Shown here: one piece after another, positions 8,939 to 17,347 of the stretch
Layout: the number at the start of each line of letters is the position of its first letter
How positions within the stretch are numbered: position 1 is the stretch's first letter
NCBI GenBank assembly: GCA_003693705.1
Contig: RBZT01000788.1
Span: forward strand, 1,724 to 42,447
Direction: 5' to 3'
Length of the DNA stretch: 40,724 nt
DNA from: Polymyxa betae
Lineage: Eukaryota > Endomyxa > Phytomyxea > Plasmodiophorida > Plasmodiophoridae
Program-made: the position numbers and the translations under genes
The notes under the pieces: model-generated
What the model saw: the letters and a program-made list of their open reading frames with translations, nothing else
What the model was told of the DNA's origin: nothing
Databases searched by the model: none

Positions 8939-10332
8939 TCATCGAAAAAGATCAGCTGACTCTGATAATCGACCAGGCGAAGTTATTGAAATCGAAAATT
9001 CTTCCCAATTAATTTCAGGGTTGTGTTTCCGTAGCCATGGCATTCCAATAACCACAGGATACTTGGGGCTTCGAATTACATTGAACACCCAGACATCCAG
9101 AACGTTTTGTAATTGCAAATTCAGAGAAGTTTCGTGCGTCACATTCTGAATTTTCGATCCATCGATAACTTCCACCGGAATAAAATTCTTCTTTGAAATA
9201 ACCGGGATGTTGTGTTTTCCGCAAACATTTTCATCGATGAAAACAGAATTTGCTCCGTTATCAATGAGAGCGGACGTGTGAATCGGATTGCGTAGAGCTT
9301 TATGCTTTAAAATTACAGGAATTACAAGATTACTCTCTGAAATTGTGTCAAATGCAGTTGAAACTGATAAACGGTACGGAGAAACAGACTGGTCGTTTAT
9401 AGGGAATTTATCGGAAGACTGGTTAGATGTGGAATCAGAGCGTTTCGGGCAATTAGAAACGTAGTGTCCAGAAAGCCCACAGAAAAGACAAAGATTAGAA
9501 CTGATTCGTCGCTGACGCTCAGCTGGATCAAGATGAACTCGGGGACGACGCACAGCAGTGGCAGTGTCAATTACCATTGGCGTTGGACCAGACGAGTTCA
9601 TTTGGGAAGTTGACGACGATGCAGTCTGGTTTTCAGAACGTATATTGGCAGAAAAGGGTAAAGTGGAAGGGAACATACGGGTATCACGACGTAGTTGAAA
9701 TATTAGATTGTCACATTCAATGGCATCTTGGATAGCCTTATCGAGAGTGGTCGGTTGGCACTTTGTTACCAAAAGTTTCAAAACATCATAATTGAGGCCT
9801 CTTCGGAAATAATGGATTTTAGCGCTCTCATTCCAGTTAAGATCGGATGCGATGATACGGAATTCTGCAGCGTAAGCCGAAGCGGCGCGACGACCTTGTC
9901 TAAGGACTTCAAGCTTTCTTGCAGCAGTTTCACCTGGATTAGGATCACCAAAGGCTGCCTCCAATAATTGAATTACTGATTCCACATCATTTAAACGAGT
10001 GTCCTGGGATTCAAGTAAAGGCGAAAGCCATGTTAAAGCGGGACCACGAGGAGCGTACCGAGAAGCCCGACTTTTAGAGAATCCGAATAGTATTGGCGAG
10101 GCTGCAATTGTCAAACCAGTCGGAGCTGGTCCAAGAATCCTCGTAAGGTTTTACGGTCACCGTAGTAAGGTTCGGGCAATTGAACTTTAGGTTCCGGTGC
10201 GAATGAATTACTGACTGATCGAGATTGTTCGTTCTGACGTAGTAGTTGTTGAATGAGATTTTGGGATTCAGACAGAGCTCGTTGAAGCTCGGCAATTTGC
10301 TCGTTAAGATCGGACATAGCGGACGGATGCAA
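8939..10332 (-). pseudogene. Gypsy-1 Gag and aspartic protease
   Basis: The N-terminal frame (10332-10111) is a coiled-coil Gag start (LNEQIAELQRALSESQNLIQ), followed by the PEPYYGDRKTLRGFLDQLRLV segment and an in-frame TGA. Downstream, 10114-8939 carries the Gag core (GPALTWLSPLLE, LEAAFGDPN), a CCHC zinc knuckle CLFCGLSGHYVSNC that packages RNA, and the protease motif ALIDNGANSVFID. The protease has DNG in place of the usual D-S/T-G. The protease ends with VVIGMPWLRKHNPEINW. The stop codon and a frame change near 10040 break the Gag part. Confidence 0.88.
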
Positions 10333-10352
10333 CGGGTGGCGCTGAATCTGGT

Positions 10353-10365
10353 AGTTCTCAATATA
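10353..10365 (-). promoter_or_regulatory. Gypsy-1 self-priming primer-binding site
   Basis: On the coding (minus) strand TATATTGAGAACT starts one base inside the 5' LTR end. It does not start with TGG, as a tRNA-3'-end primer site would. It is perfectly complementary to AGTTCTCAATATA in the 3' LTR (5721-5733), which begins at a predicted initiator A. In Tf1/sushi elements the mRNA 5' end folds back to prime reverse transcription in this way. The 5' LTR copy (10483-10495) has two mismatches, consistent with later decay. Confidence 0.7.
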
Positions 10366-10366
10366 A

Positions 10367-10508
10367 TGTCAGGGTACAGACGGGAATGCGACGCCAGGCG
10401 CTGCGCCAGACAAGACGGACAGACAGACAGACAGACAGACAGGCAGACAGACAGACAGTGAAAGAAGGTAAGATAGAAGGTCTATATTACGAACTGAATG
10501 GTTAGAAC
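10367..10508 (-). repeat. Gypsy-1 5' LTR, inner part
   Basis: 142 bp matching 5605-5746, including TGTCAGGGTAC, the GACA microsatellite (one unit longer) and the sequence up to GGTTAGAAC, where Copia-1 begins. The remaining LTR lies at about 17254-17342. Confidence 0.92.
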
Positions 10509-10790
10509 TGTTGCAGTGTGAGCGACTGTAGAAGTCGATTCAGTCGTCATCTCAGGCAGCGTTAGCAACAACAACGAAGGGACGAGCTCGGGAGAGAGAA
10601 ACTAAAACTGTGTATTTTTTGTATATATATTAAACCTGTCCGTAAAATGGGGTAATTTTACGTTCAACCGGTTGAAATATGTTCGGCCGATTTCGCGCGC
10701 CGCAGTTCTTAATGTCCGAACGTGTGGTTGGAAAAACTCCCGAAGGCCCGAAAATAGAGCAAACGTCCAAATTGAAAGTTACGACCATCG

Positions 10791-11552
10791 ATGGACGTTC
10801 CAGTACTCGTCGATAGCACCGAAAATGACGCTGAGGTAGTTGCAGAAGACCTGAAAGCCAAACGGGCTAGTCCCGTGTCCCCAGAAACTCTCGAGTTACT
10901 AGCGAAGTCCCATCACCTTCATTTCAGCGACTACTGTAAAGGAAGAAAACAAAAACCAACTCAGAAAATTAACAAGATTGTCTGGGATAAAATCAAAGCT
11001 GATGTCGAAGATAAACTAGGCTGCACCCTTCAGCCTCGTCATGAAAGAAATCTCAAGGATACTCTTCGTGGATTCCTTGATGGCTTAAACACTGGGACAG
11101 CAAACGCTGAAGGGGAGAATGCTAAACCAGAATTACAGAATTGTGACATTATGCTTGCACTCAGAGATTCTGATGAGATGGCGTCGAAAATCTTGCAGAA
11201 ACGTCGCCTGGATATTATTCAGGGTGCTGACTCGAATAAGCTTAAATCACCCAAGATCGTCGCTAGTCAAAAGTCGGAAGTTGATGTTGGCGAGGACTCT
11301 ACGGTTGCTGATGATTCTGACGACGTTGTTGCTGTTTCAAAAAGCCATCACCGTCGGCGCTCTATTGTTGCAATTGAATCGATTTGCAAATCCATTGATA
11401 TTGGGACTCAACAAGCAGCGAATTTCTTCCATCAGCAATCGGACCGTTATCAAGCGCTAAAAACTAACGACATCAATGCCCAAGAAACACAAAAACCGAA
11501 GCAAGAATTGCTCCGTCAATCCATCCAGAAGCAGAATCAAGAGCTTCTATAG
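10791..11552 (+). CDS. Harbinger-2 accessory protein (Myb/SANT-like ORF)
   Basis: A 253-codon uninterrupted ORF. It has an acidic N-terminus, a helical basic centre with IVWDKIKADVEDKLG and RHERNLKDTLRGFLDGLN, a low-complexity acidic stretch and a Gln/Lys-rich C-terminus (KQELLRQSIQKQNQELL) likely to form a coiled coil. Its position, opposite and convergent to the transposase, is that of the second PIF/Harbinger gene, which brings transposase to the ends and to the nucleus. I do not see a textbook SANT tryptophan triad, so the fold is inferred from context. The stop is TAG at 11550-11552. Confidence 0.7.
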   Translation: MDVPVLVDSTENDAEVVAEDLKAKRASPVSPETLELLAKSHHLHFSDYCKGRKQKPTQKINKIVWDKIKADVEDKLGCTLQPRHERNLKDTLRGFLDGLNTGTANAEGENAKPELQNCDIMLALRDSDEMASKILQKRRLDIIQGADSNKLKSPKIVASQKSEVDVGEDSTVADDSDDVVAVSKSHHRRRSIVAIESICKSIDIGTQQAANFFHQQSDRYQALKTNDINAQETQKPKQELLRQSIQKQNQELL

Positions 11553-11684
11553 GACCAGCTTGATATACGTTCCTTAAAAAAACAGCATCATATTATCACT
11601 GAAAGTTATCACTGAAAGTCAGTTCAATTCAGAAGTATTGGCTTTAACTCTATCGTTTAAGTAAATGTGTAATCAAATAAAAAC

Positions 11685-13053
11685 CTAAACATTTTCATCA
11701 TCAGAAACGTCTCCTGCCCAGGCGCCACCATTAACGTCTCCGACTTCGACAATCGCCATATTTCTTCGACGCCGGTGGATAAAATTTGTCAAAATATAGC
11801 AGGCTTTGAAAACAATGGAAAACTTGACTCTTCTCATTTTAAGGCGATTTTGTAGAACTCTCCATTTCATTTTAACCCCTCCGATGCCCCATTCTACCTG
11901 AATTCGCTTTCCGGCATGCCTTCGATTATATGCATTCATCGCTGGCCCATTTACATCAACAGCCTTACGATTATCGACCCTTCTCATGATGAACATGTCT
12001 GCTCCTAGGTATCCAGCTGCATTTGCAAAACAATTAGTAACAGTTTGCGACAATTTCATCAACCTTACGATCTCCAAGCACGTATTCAAAATAGTCCAGT
12101 TCACGTGTAAAGAAATTCCTCCAGTTCTTATATAAATCAGAAGCCTTTAGAATGCTTATATCGTGAAACGATCCAGGATAACCAGGGTCAACATAGATGA
12201 ACAACCCGTCATGGTCTACTACGACAGAATTATTGAAACAATACATCTTCTTACGACCATTGAAATAACGACGAGCATTTGGATTTAAATGCCCACCAGG
12301 GCGTGATATCTCTGTCAGAATGCCATCGATAAAGCCGATGCATCCATGAAATTCAGGTTCGCGCTTGGCTAGGTCCATACGTCGTTCTTTATTTGGCCAA
12401 ACCAGCTCATCGCCAAAAGCATAAATGATACACTCGCAAATGAAAATACAGTCGCTGCGAATGAATGAACGACTATAATTCCATCGAGAAGAGCACCCTC
12501 GAATTTTATCGTCCAAGAGGCAATATTAGGGCAAAAATTCATTGAATTTCACCTCAATTGCCGTACCTTCTTCAAATAAATTATACAGTTTAGCAGGCGC
12601 TGTTCAGCATTTAACTTCGGAGGTCTTCCGGGTCTGACTTTGATGCTGCCGTCTCTGCCTCTAAAATTGATTACTGGGCTAACTCTTTGAACAAGCTCGT
12701 TCCATTCCGAAAACAAGAACCCAGTTTCACTGGTGAAAATACTTTCGTGGCCAACGGATATGGAAGACAAGTAATCATAAACAGGAGCGTCTGGAATTAC
12801 AGAAAAATCCCCATCCATCCATTCGCTCGTCTTATCATCATCATCAAGAATATCCATTATGTTTGCTACTGCTAATGCTGTTAACCGTGATCTTTGAAGC
12901 AAAATATACAGAACCTGATGCTGTGTGTTAATGAACTGGTTCACTTACCGATATATAAACATTTCGCAGCACCTGCATGCAATCATCATCTAAATAGCAT
13001 TGAGCCTCGTCCTCGCCTTCAGTAAAGCTTGCCCAATCATCTCGGTTCGCCAT
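11685..13053 (-). CDS. Harbinger-2 transposase (DDE_4 family), apparently intact with three introns
   Basis: Proposed start ATG at 13053-13051 (MANRDDWASFTEGEDEAQ). Introns on the minus strand are 12915-12948 (GTAAGT...CAG, 34 nt), 12473-12552 (GTGAAA...ATAG, 80 nt) and 12017-12068 (GTAAGG...TACTAAT...GCAG, 52 nt). With these removed the frame stays open to TAG at 11685. Motifs are GRPPKLNAEQRLLNCIIYLK, GCIGFIDGILTEISRP (first Asp), NGRKKMYCFNNSVVVDHDGLF, YVDPGYPGSFHDISIL (second Asp), YFEYVLGDPGYLGADMFIM (created by the third splice) and IQVEWGIGGVKMKW (Glu). The 34-nt intron is the least certain. An aligned N-terminus in Harbinger-3 supports its upstream exon. This is the only transposase here that looks potentially functional. 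Confidence 0.82.
12017..12068 (-). other. 52-nt spliceosomal intron in the Harbinger-2 transposase
   Basis: GTAAGG donor, TACTAAT branch-point-like sequence about 20 nt from the GCAAATGCAG acceptor. Removal restores LGDPGYLG, a motif that Harbinger-3 encodes without interruption (LLGDPGYVGEEMF). Confidence 0.9.
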
Positions 13054-13145
13054 TACCGGAGGCAGCAATGGTCTATCGCTTAGCAAGCGCGTAGCCTATA
13101 TATCCGATCGTAAGATTGCAATTCCTGAACGTACCTTTGTTTATC

Positions 13146-13165
13146 GGAAACTTTACGGACAGGCG
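13146..13165 (-). repeat. Internal copy of the Harbinger-2 terminal motif
   Basis: Reads CCTGTCCGTAAAGTTTCC on the minus strand, matching the left terminus (CCTGTCCGTAAAA) better than the actual right end does (CCGGTCCGCAAAG). It lies 64 bp inside the right boundary. Confidence 0.6.
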
Positions 13166-13302
13166 GATTTTTTGAGCGTATCTTTTAAAAATAACGTGAA
13201 AAACTTACAAAACTTTGCGGACCGGTTTTTTATTCATAACTTTCAGATCAACGGCTGCCGCACATCCGGTGAAATCAGATTTCCTACGAAACTATACTAA
13301 CA

Positions 13303-14805
13303 ATCTCCTCCTTTTTGTAGGAAATTTGCATGATCATAGACTCCAATCTTTCCTCGTAGGAGCTGGAATCGAACGCCTCCAAGCTCCTTTGTAAAAATAT
13401 CAGCAACCATATTTTGAGAGCGCGCAGTATTTGAGTTCGATCTTATTCTTAATAACCAGATCGCGTGCATAATGATACTGGACCTCAATATGTTTTGCTC
13501 TTTTAGAGCTCGTCGCCTGGTTCGCGACCGCGATCCAGGACTGGTTGTCCTCGAAGATTATGATGGGTTTTAAGGCCTTTTCTCCGGGCAAACACCCTAA
13601 AAGCTCATTAAAGGTTATCGCTTCCGTCGTTATTTGCGATAACGCGATATATTCGGCTTCCGTTGTTGATCGTGCGACACAGCCGTGTTTTCTGGAATAA
13701 TACAGAACTGGACCTCCGATGCATTAAATAATGCCGCCAGAAGTAGACTTACGATCGTCAGGATCGCCGGCAAAATCGGCATCGGTGTAAACATCGACTG
13801 GAGAATCGACTGGAGAATCGCCTGGCCGGGCCTGATAACAAATTCCATAATTGCAGGTGCCTTTCAAATAACGCATGATTCGTTTCACCAATTTTACATG
13901 GCTCGAATTAAAGTTCGATACAGCTCTCGCTGCAATTCCGACCGCATACATAATGTCAGGTCTTGTCATATTTGCTATGTGCATTAAATGGTCAACAGCT
14001 TCACGATACGGGAACTTCCCTGGTTCTTGATCTTCAGAATCCGAGACCGTTCCGAATGGCGTCTTGACCGGTTTGCACTCCTTCATGTTGAAAATCTCCA
14101 ATATCTTATCCACCTTTGCCCTCTGTGAAACGGTGATTCGATGTTCAACACGATTTCTGGTAATCACCATCCCCAGCAAAAACCTGGCAGCTCCGAGATC
14201 TTTGATAGGAAAGACAGCTCACAGATCTTTCTTAATCACTTCGTAAACTTCTGAGCTTGTACAGGCACATAAGATATCGTCGACATGTATCGCACCAATA
14301 ACATAATCTCCTGACGAGAATTGCTTTGAAAACACACAATTGTCGATGACGGTTACCTGGTAACCGAAATACTGTAGAACGTCCACAAGTGCTTATGCAA
14401 CTCGACTGCGCCTTGCTTTACTCCATATAGAACCTTATTCAACTTGCAAGCGTGGCTATCGGCGCTTGTCTTGGGCGCTATGAGACCAGCAGGCTGCTCC
14501 ATATAAATCTCTTCTTTCAGCACTTGATGCTGAAATGCAGTCTCAATATCCATCTGAAAGAGTTCCAAATCTTTTGCGCAAGCAATTGAAATGATAGTCC
14601 TGACTGCCGTCGTCGAGGATACCGGGCTGAAAGTTTCAAAGTAGTCGCACCCGAATACCTGGGTGAAGCCTCGTGCTACAAAAATGGCTTTGTACTTGAC
14701 CACATCGTTGTTCTCATCCCGTTTTCGCTTGAACACCCAGCGGCTGTCCACCGCCTTTCTATTGGCTGGCCGCGGGACGATTGACCACATGTTGTTCTTT
14801 TGCAA
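13303..14805 (-). pseudogene. Copia-1 reverse transcriptase and RNase H
   Basis: The RT begins with WSIVPRPANRKAVDSRWVFK and KAIFVARGFTQ, then LELFQMDIETAFQHQVLKEEIYMEQPAG and LNKVLYGVKQGA (14805-14353). The active-site box in the next stretch reads GAIHVDDILC, with His replacing Tyr. It is followed by an in-frame TGA after KKDL, then AVFPIKDLGAARFLLGMVITRN, FPYREAVDHLMHIANMTRPDI and RIMRYLKGT. The RNase H start DVYTDADFAGDPDDRKSTSG ends at 13724. RNase H fragments continue at 13591-13297 (IIFEDNQSWIAVANQ, HIEVQYHYARDLV, NMVADIFTKELGG). A 12-bp tandem duplication (SPVDSPVD) precedes the RNase H Asp. Multiple frame breaks make it inactive. Confidence 0.9.
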
Positions 14806-15065
14806 GGCCTGATTACTCCTTGCTCATAGCCTCCTGCCATAGATCGGCTTCATCCGACTTGAGCGCCTCGGCCCGATTCTTCGGTTCGTCATCGTTGCAG
14901 GCGAGACAAAACAATGTCTGCTCGTCGATGAGTCGGGCTGGCTTCGCCCGAACCCTTGTCGACATCCGAAGAGAGCCCTTAGGATTCGACTCATTCGTTG
15001 GCTCAGGCTCTCTGTCAATTGCCGACTGATACTCTTGGATCTCACTTTGATGAGTTTCTTCATCC

Positions 15066-16003
15066 TCAAATAACGTGTCGTCCTGCAGGCTCCTCCTGAA
15101 ACTTGACGTCGCGACTAACGACCACCTTGTGAGAAAACTCGTCCATAATTCTATAACCTTTTTTTATCAGTGGCGTATCCAATGGATATCCCGACCTTGG
15201 CATGCTGATCCAGTTTACCGGCACCATCAATCTTGTACCAAGCCTTGGAGCCAAAAACTCTTAGGTGCTCGATACTTGGCTTGGGCCCAACCAAAATTCA
15301 TAAGGGGTCTTTGCCGCTGGCAAGGCTGAAGATATACAGCGGTTCCGAATGTAAACCGCCGTCTGAACCGCTTCCGCCCAATATGCCTTTGGCAGACCGG
15401 ACTCCAATATCATAGCTCGAGCCATCTCCATCATCGTTCGGTTGAGCCTTCCGAGACACCATTTTGCTGAGGTCGCCTAGACACAGTGAGCTCACGCTTG
15501 ATGCCGTTTTTCTTCAGAAAATTGTTAAGCGCAGACGAAGTGTACTCTCCACCATTATCAGAACGAAATCGTCGAATTGGCCTTCCGTGCATCGTTTCGG
15601 CCTTCTTTTTATAGTCCTTGAACGCATCCAGAACATTGCTCTTTCGAGCTAAAACATATGCAGAAGAAAATCTTGAAAAATCATCAATAAAGAATACAAC
15701 ATATTTCTTACCTCCAAATGACACTTTAGACATCGGTCCGACCACGTCCGAATGCACGAAATCATTAACATGATGTGTCTGCGTTGAATTCTGTCGGTGA
15801 GCAAATGCATTGTTGGCTAATTTCGCCTCAACGCAATTCCGGCATATATCGGGCTTTGCACCACGAAGTTTGACTGCTCTGACTGCTCCATCTCTAATCA
15901 TATTCTCAATAGCCGTATAGTTCAAATGCCCGAGTCGTTTATGCAGAATAACTCGGTCAATGGCCCGGATGAAGTTCGGTTCTTGCACCGCCAACGAGAA
16001 CAT
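15066..16003 (-). pseudogene. Copia-1 integrase
   Basis: Contains the pre-integrase/zinc region LHKRLGHLNYTAIENM...DICRNCVEAKL (HHCC), then the core with FVHSDVVGPMSKVSFGGKKY (first Asp), RFRSDNGGEYTSSALN (second Asp) and RRPQQNGVSE (Glu). A frameshift just after this Glu (about 15468) moves the protein to a frame with LNRTMMEMARAMILESGLP and AAKTPYEFWLG. Another shift near 15285 leads to FLAPRLGT and KVVVSRDVKFQEE, the linker to RT. Catalytic residues are present but the ORF is broken. Confidence 0.88.
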
Positions 16004-16041
16004 CTTCCCTTGGCGAACGCCCAGCTTGAACTCGTTCCCGT

Positions 16042-17044
16042 TTAGGCGCCATTCGCCGTCGCCGCGCTCACCGACAGGAGATTCATCTTTAGATCAGGGA
16101 CATAAAGCACGTCCTTCAACGTAACTGTCTTACCCCGACCGACCTTCATATCGCCAGTTCCAATCCCACAGATCGTACGACCATCTGCCGTCACAATCTT
16201 GACCGCGTCCAGGAGCTCGACAAAGTTGCTAAGCAGGCCTTTGTTCCCGGTCATATGACGCGATGCACCGGAATCGACATAGCAGGACTCGGCCACTGCA
16301 TAAAGCTCCTCCTGATCGCCGGCAACGAAAGCGAGCTCATCAGTAGACGATGACTCCTCCTTTTTCTTCGGAGACCGACAGTCCTTGGCGAAATGCCCAC
16401 GCTTGCCGCAATTGAAGCAGCGCCCTCTTGGCTGTCGTTTGGGCTTAGTCTCATCCCCCGTAAACAGGAGCTGGTCCTGGCTTTTCCGATCTTTGTGCTG
16501 CTTCGATATTCCAAACCGTGCCACAATATTGGCCTCGTATGCTCGGAGCCGATCACAGACATCCATCAGCGACAATTCGGGCTTATCCATGATCGCCCGT
16601 AGCTCTGATTCGCGATCTTGATATTCTGGACCAAATCTGTATCACATCCGCGTCCGAGACCTGACTCATAGACGCCTGCCGCAGCTCAGATACAATCATA
16701 TTAAACTTGTCCAAGAAAACGCTCAGATCGCCGCCCTTGTATAACTTAAGATTCCATAACAACGCTCTCAGTGTGTTGACATGCGTCCGAGACTGGTTTT
16801 CGTAACGCGATACTACCGTTTTCCATAAATCTCTCGCTGTCATGACGCTGACAAACGCCGGCATCAGGTTGGCGGAGATTGAACACAGCATCTCATCGAA
16901 AACCGCATACGCGACTTGTGACCGCTGCTCCTCGTCTGAACTAGATTCGCTAACGAGGGACTCCAAATCGTTCCGACGCAGGAACGACTGCATCTGAATC
17001 TTCCAGATTGAGAAATTCTCAGTCCCAAGCAATTTCTCGCCCAA
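16042..17044 (-). pseudogene. Copia-1 Gag and protease
   Basis: Gag starts at 17044 (MGEKLLGTENFSIWKIQMQS), the UBN2-type N-terminus with FSIWKIQM and ARDLWKTVVSRYENQS. It runs to 16583, where the frame is lost (DVIQIWSRISRS). The next frame (16590-16042) has RGRCFNCGKRGHFAKDCRSP, a CCHC knuckle, and the protease active site SCYVDSGASRHMTGN. It ends with LYVPDLKMNLLSV before the pre-integrase region. The primer-binding site lies 10 bp upstream of the start codon. Confidence 0.9.
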
Positions 17045-17053
17045 GTAGTGTCA

Positions 17054-17073
17054 CGAGCTGGGCCCATAACCCT
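17054..17073 (-). promoter_or_regulatory. Copia-1 primer-binding site (initiator tRNA-Met anticodon arm)
   Basis: On the minus strand GGTTATGGGCCCAG follows the LTR end ...CTGCAACA after three bases. It is complementary to the anticodon stem-loop of eukaryotic initiator tRNA-Met (CTGGGCCCATAACC). Drosophila copia uses the same half-tRNA priming site. Confidence 0.85.
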
Positions 17074-17074
17074 T

Positions 17075-17253
17075 TGTTGCAGTGTGAGCGACTCTAGAAG
17101 TCGATTCAGTCGTCATCTCAGGCAGCGTTAGCAACAACAACGAAGGGACGAGCTCGGGAGAGAGAAACAAAAACTGTGTATTTTTTGTATATATATTATT
17201 CATAACTTTCAGATCAACGGCTGCCACACATCCGGTCAAAATCAGATTTCCTA
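17075..17253 (-). repeat. Copia-1 5' LTR (outer end truncated)
   Basis: 179 bp matching the split 3' LTR. The outer end lacks about 16 bp relative to 13287-13302 and abuts a Gypsy-1 LTR remnant. Confidence 0.9.
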
Positions 17254-17342
17254 TGAGAAGCCAGGACAAGAAGTTGCGTTGCCGGTAACATAACACCTGG
17301 TAACGTAATCAGACTTGGCCTTTGCTTGCCCGATCCCTGACG
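17254..17342 (-). repeat. Gypsy-1 5' LTR, outer part
   Basis: Matches 5785-5880 apart from a 20-bp gap and a few transitions. It ends CCCTGACG where CCCTGACA is expected, followed by the ATAGG target duplication. Confidence 0.9.
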
Positions 17343-17347
17343 ATAGG
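17343..17347. repeat. Gypsy-1 right target duplication ATAGG
   Basis: Exact partner of 5600-5604. The Copia-2 RT codons for LTQEAY end here and AKTM resumes at 5599 on the minus strand. Confidence 0.93.

Larger units (their letters stand above)
10633..13229. mobile_element. Harbinger-2 (PIF/Harbinger), best-preserved element, inside the Copia-1 LTR
   Basis: TTA at 10630-10632 and 13230-13232 flank about 2.6 kb. The ends are AACCTGTCCGTAAA and, reversed, AAAACCGGTCCGCAAAG, so the inverted repeats are imperfect. A better match, CCTGTCCGTAAAG, occurs just inside the right end (13149-13163 reversed). Two convergent genes fill the element: an accessory ORF on plus and a transposase on minus. The accessory ORF has no stop and the transposase stays open once three introns are placed. 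Harbinger-3 shares the CCTRTCCGTAAAA end and a similar transposase, so the two belong to one family. Confidence 0.9.
10509..13302 (-). repeat. Copia-1 3' LTR, split by Harbinger-2
   Basis: 10509-10632 matches 17075-17199 of the 5' LTR, and 13230-13302 matches the rest, ending CTATACTAACA (TG...CA ends on the minus strand). The break is at TATATATTA/TTATTCATAAC. TTA is duplicated by Harbinger-2. Both LTRs have a run TATATATATTA next to GTATTTTTTG. A purine-rich tract (AAAAAGGAGGAGAT on the minus strand, about 13303-13316) precedes this LTR. Confidence 0.9.
10509..17253 (-). mobile_element. Copia-1, Ty1/Copia retrotransposon inserted in the Gypsy-1 5' LTR (carries Harbinger-2)
   Basis: The coding strand is minus. 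The 3' LTR is 10509-10632 plus 13230-13302 (Harbinger-2 between). A purine tract, the order Gag-PR-IN-RT-RH, a tRNA-type primer site and the 5' LTR (17075-17253) are present. LTR ends are TGTTAGTATAG...CTCACACTGCAACA. The outer end of the 5' LTR lacks about its first 16 bp, and the adjoining Gypsy-1 LTR lacks about 50 bp, so a junction deletion removed the expected target duplication. Several frameshifts and stops inactivate pol. Confidence 0.92.
5605..17342 (-). mobile_element. Gypsy-1, chromodomain-type Ty3/Gypsy retrotransposon (carries Copia-1 in its 5' LTR)
   Basis: The element runs on the minus strand. Its 3' LTR is 5605-5880. The internal region 5881-10366 codes in order for Gag with zinc knuckle, protease, RT, RNase H, integrase and chromodomain. 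The 5' LTR is split into 10367-10508 and about 17254-17342 by Copia-1. LTR ends are TGTCAGGG...CCCTGACA; the outermost dinucleotide of the 5' LTR has mutated (plus strand CCCTGACG at 17335-17342). The 5-bp target duplication is intact. The order PR-RT-RH-IN-chromo is that of chromoviruses. Several stops and frameshifts plus a lost RT active-site residue make the copy dead. It inserted in the Copia-2 RT gene. Confidence 0.95.
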
